Of a stretch of 64,000 nucleotides of DNA, positions 62,195-64,000 are shown one piece after another. Position 1 is the first letter of the stretch; every line of letters starts with the position of its first letter. The notes under the pieces were generated by a model. That model did no database searches, had not been told where the DNA came from, and saw only the letters and a list, made by a program, of their open reading frames with translations. Source of the stretch: Cellvibrio japonicus Ueda107 (GTDB taxonomy: Bacteria > Pseudomonadota > Gammaproteobacteria > Pseudomonadales > Cellvibrionaceae); the NCBI RefSeq assembly GCF_000019225.1, contig NC_010995.1, positions 3,542,501-3,606,500 of the forward strand, given 5' to 3'. The position numbers and the translations under genes were made by a program.

Positions 62195-64000
62195 TTAATT
62201 GGCAACCAACCCTTCCAACTTGCGCGGCATATCGCGTCCCTGCTTGCGGTATTCCGCACGCAAACCTTCAAGCAGATGTTCGCAACCAATCAATTCGCCT
62301 CCCGCAAAAGAAGCGGCAGTCAATACAACATTGCGTACCTGCCCACCCGCCAGGTCACAATAGCTGGCGAGGTTGCGGTAAACCTCATCGCCAGGACCGC
62401 GCTCACCCAGATGGCTGCGCCATAAATGCAAGCGCTCCTCAAAATCCGGCAGGGGAAATTCAACAATAACATCGAGGCGGCGGGTAAATGCCGTATCAAT
62501 ACGCTCCCGACTGTTAGTCGTAAGGATGACAACACCGGGATGGCTTTCAATGCGGGTGAGCAGGAAGTTAGTGAGCATATTGGCAAAGCGCTCACCGGTT
62601 TCCTGGCCATCACTGCGGCTGCCAAACAGTGCATCGGCTTCATCAAACAACAGGACGACATCAGTTGCCGCTGCATAATCCAATAATTGCGCGAGGTTTT
62701 TTTCCGACTCGCCGATGTATTTGTTCATCACCGCCGAGAGATCCACACGGTAAAGTGGCGCCGCCAAACCGGTGGCGATATAACTGGCGGCAAGGGTTTT
62801 GCCCGTACCACTTTCACCGACAAAGAGGGCGCGCACGCCCGGATTAGGGGTAACGCTCAAGGTAGATCCCAATCCCTGCCACAGGGATTCGCGCTGGCGG
62901 GCACGGCTTAATACCAGTTGTAATCCATCCCTTACCGGGGAGGGCACAACCAATGCGGTATCATCGACCTGGCGCAATACCGGTTGTGCCAGCAATCGCA
63001 ATTTATCGACACCCAAGCGTGCACGCGCTTCGCGAATATGCACCAGTTCCAATGGGACACCAAGGCGCTGCGCCAATTGTTTTGCCTGGCTGGCCACGCG
63101 ATGTATAGCACTGGCACTCAGGCGCGCAATACACGCGAGTTGCTCACTTAATGCTTCCGATATTCCTTCAGCTTGCCAGAGCTGTATTCGATCGTTGGTA
63201 TCCGGTGTATCCACTAACACGTCAATCAAATTGCCCTCGGGAACAGGCAGCATTTCCGGTGCGATAATGACCAGGGGAATACCGGCCCGCTCCAGGTGGA
63301 ATGGTTGGCTGGGTGTATTTTGCAGGCGCAATACAGGCAGCCAGTTACCGTAGCGGGCAGCGCACCACAACACAGGTTGCTGGCTCCACAGGTCGAGAGG
63401 GACATCCACCGGTATACGGTTGAGTAAATGGGCCAGGTAGTCGGCACAGCGACCGCGTCCAGTGTGGGGATTCCCACGCAATACCAACGCGCGTGTACCA
63501 TCTTCGCCAGAAGCCAATAAGGGAGCGATCAGGGTCAATTCATTGGTAAGGCTGGCAGGCAATGCGCCTTTGATGGCAGAGCTGCCTGCACTGAAACGCA
63601 GACCGGGCCAGTAGTTACGCCCGGATACTAATAAAGACCACAGCCAGGGATTAATGCTAAGGCGCTGTAATGGCAGTGGGACATCACCTTCCAAACGCAG
63701 AACCTGATTGGCTACCAGGGGATGAGCGGCTAATGCCAGGGGATCAGGTCCCGCACTATCCGGAAACAAACTTTTTGCCAGTGAACACGCGAGATGCACA
63801 CTTAAACGCGGTGCACGATCCGGAGCCTGCAATTCGGATAACACCAGATTAATCAGGTGCGAAGACTCTAATAATCCTGTTAATACCAACACATACACAT
63901 GTGAGGCATCCAACTGGTAATCTTTCGCCAGGGACAAGAGTGGCAGGGACGATGCAGTGTTATCACGCTCATGATCCGCCATTGCATCCAGCCAGGGCCA
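62195..64000 (-). CDS. AAA+ ATPase of the eCIS-associated (Afp15-like) type, 5' end possibly beyond the window
   Basis: An ATG at 63982 gives 595 residues, but the frame stays open to the window edge (WPWLDA before that ATG), so the true start may lie outside. A ~300-residue N-terminal region (LLSLAKDYQLDASHVYVLVL, SINPWLWSLLVSGRNYWPGL) precedes an AAA+ module in the C-terminal half: Walker A GESGTGKT, pore-loop-like MNKYIGESEKNL, Walker B VVLLFDEADALFG, sensor LTTNSR and the arginine finger in AFTRRLDVIVEFPLP. This two-part layout is that of the ATPases (Afp15/Pvc15-like) in extracellular contractile injection system loci, thought to act in assembly or cargo loading. No tail, baseplate or spike gene is in the window, so the eCIS link is inferred; a CbxX/SpoVK-like stand-alone ATPase is the alternative. 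Confidence 0.78.
   Translation of the reverse strand, partial: WPWLDAMADHERDNTASSLPLLSLAKDYQLDASHVYVLVLTGLLESSHLINLVLSELQAPDRAPRLSVHLACSLAKSLFPDSAGPDPLALAAHPLVANQVLRLEGDVPLPLQRLSINPWLWSLLVSGRNYWPGLRFSAGSSAIKGALPASLTNELTLIAPLLASGEDGTRALVLRGNPHTGRGRCADYLAHLLNRIPVDVPLDLWSQQPVLWCAARYGNWLPVLRLQNTPSQPFHLERAGIPLVIIAPEMLPVPEGNLIDVLVDTPDTNDRIQLWQAEGISEALSEQLACIARLSASAIHRVASQAKQLAQRLGVPLELVHIREARARLGVDKLRLLAQPVLRQVDDTALVVPSPVRDGLQLVLSRARQRESLWQGLGSTLSVTPNPGVRALFVGESGTGKTLAASYIATGLAAPLYRVDLSAVMNKYIGESEKNLAQLLDYAAATDVVLLFDEADALFGSRSDGQETGERFANMLTNFLLTRIESHPGVVILTTNSRERIDTAFTRRLDVIVEFPLPDFEERLHLWRSHLGERGPGDEVYRNLASYCDLAGGQVRNVVLTAASFAGGELIGCEHLLEGLRAEYRKQGRDMPRKLEGLVAN

Noticed and set aside
1..64000. tRNA, rRNA, CRISPR arrays, prophage integrase or attachment sites
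   Set aside because: I looked for cloverleaf, regular spaced repeats and integrase motifs on both strands and saw none I could support.

Overview
The window looks like a chromosomal segment of a free-living, plant-polysaccharide-degrading gammaproteobacterium, most likely Cellvibrio (C. japonicus or a very close relative). The grounds are a poly-serine-linked GH5 lipoprotein, several GH43 enzymes, a GH39, a complete L-arabinose catabolic operon and Cellvibrio-like base composition. The species call comes from recognising these enzymes, not from a database search. Nearly all the DNA is coding, with four functional blocks separated by terminators or short intergenic gaps.

Block 1 (1-16.15 kb, all minus strand) is a modular polyketide synthase line read from right to left: an acyl-ligase/KR/carrier loading protein, then KS-(dead AT)-DH-KR-MT-ACP, then KS-DH-ER-KR-ACP, then the first 102 residues of another KS protein that leaves the window. 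No functional acyltransferase is present. One module keeps a wrecked AT lacking its Ser motif and the next has lost AT entirely, so malonyl units must be supplied in trans.

Block 2 (17-38.5 kb) is a hemicellulose/arabinan utilisation locus. It holds an exported barrel-like protein with a small partner; a GH5 / hotdog-like / GH39 / GH43 operon; a membrane-anchored AraC-type sensor-regulator; the run araB-araD-araA-HAD phosphatase-GPH symporter-GH43; and an exported GH43 arabinofuranosidase divergent from a YtfQRT-YjfF type sugar ABC transporter. Extracellular enzymes release arabinose and arabino-oligosaccharides, two transporters import them, a cytoplasmic GH43 trims them, and AraBAD channels L-arabinose to xylulose 5-phosphate. 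A 21-bp palindrome before araB recurs, degenerated, in the GH43/ABC divergent region and is a candidate operator for the whole set.

Block 3 (38.6-51.1 kb) is mixed: an orphan periplasmic binding protein; an ECF42-type sigma factor with GFA, DUF1428, VOC, DGPF/YCII and GyrI-like proteins plus a broken PhnB-like fragment; a divergent tubulin/FtsZ-superfamily GTPase; a divergent pair of L,D-transpeptidases; a transposase scrap; and an S41 protease lipoprotein.

Block 4 (51.2-64 kb, minus strand) is the most unusual. A AAA+ ATPase of the type found in extracellular contractile injection system (eCIS) loci is followed by an unknown 314-residue protein. Next comes a giant ~3,086-residue protein with an acidic low-complexity N terminus, a hydrophobic Gly/Ala-rich centre, a repeated helical unit and a C-terminal adenosine-deaminase-like domain whose metal and catalytic motifs are all present. 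A 235-residue AT-rich gene follows. The block reads as the cargo end of a secretion or contractile locus whose structural genes would lie just beyond base 64,000; that last point is inference.
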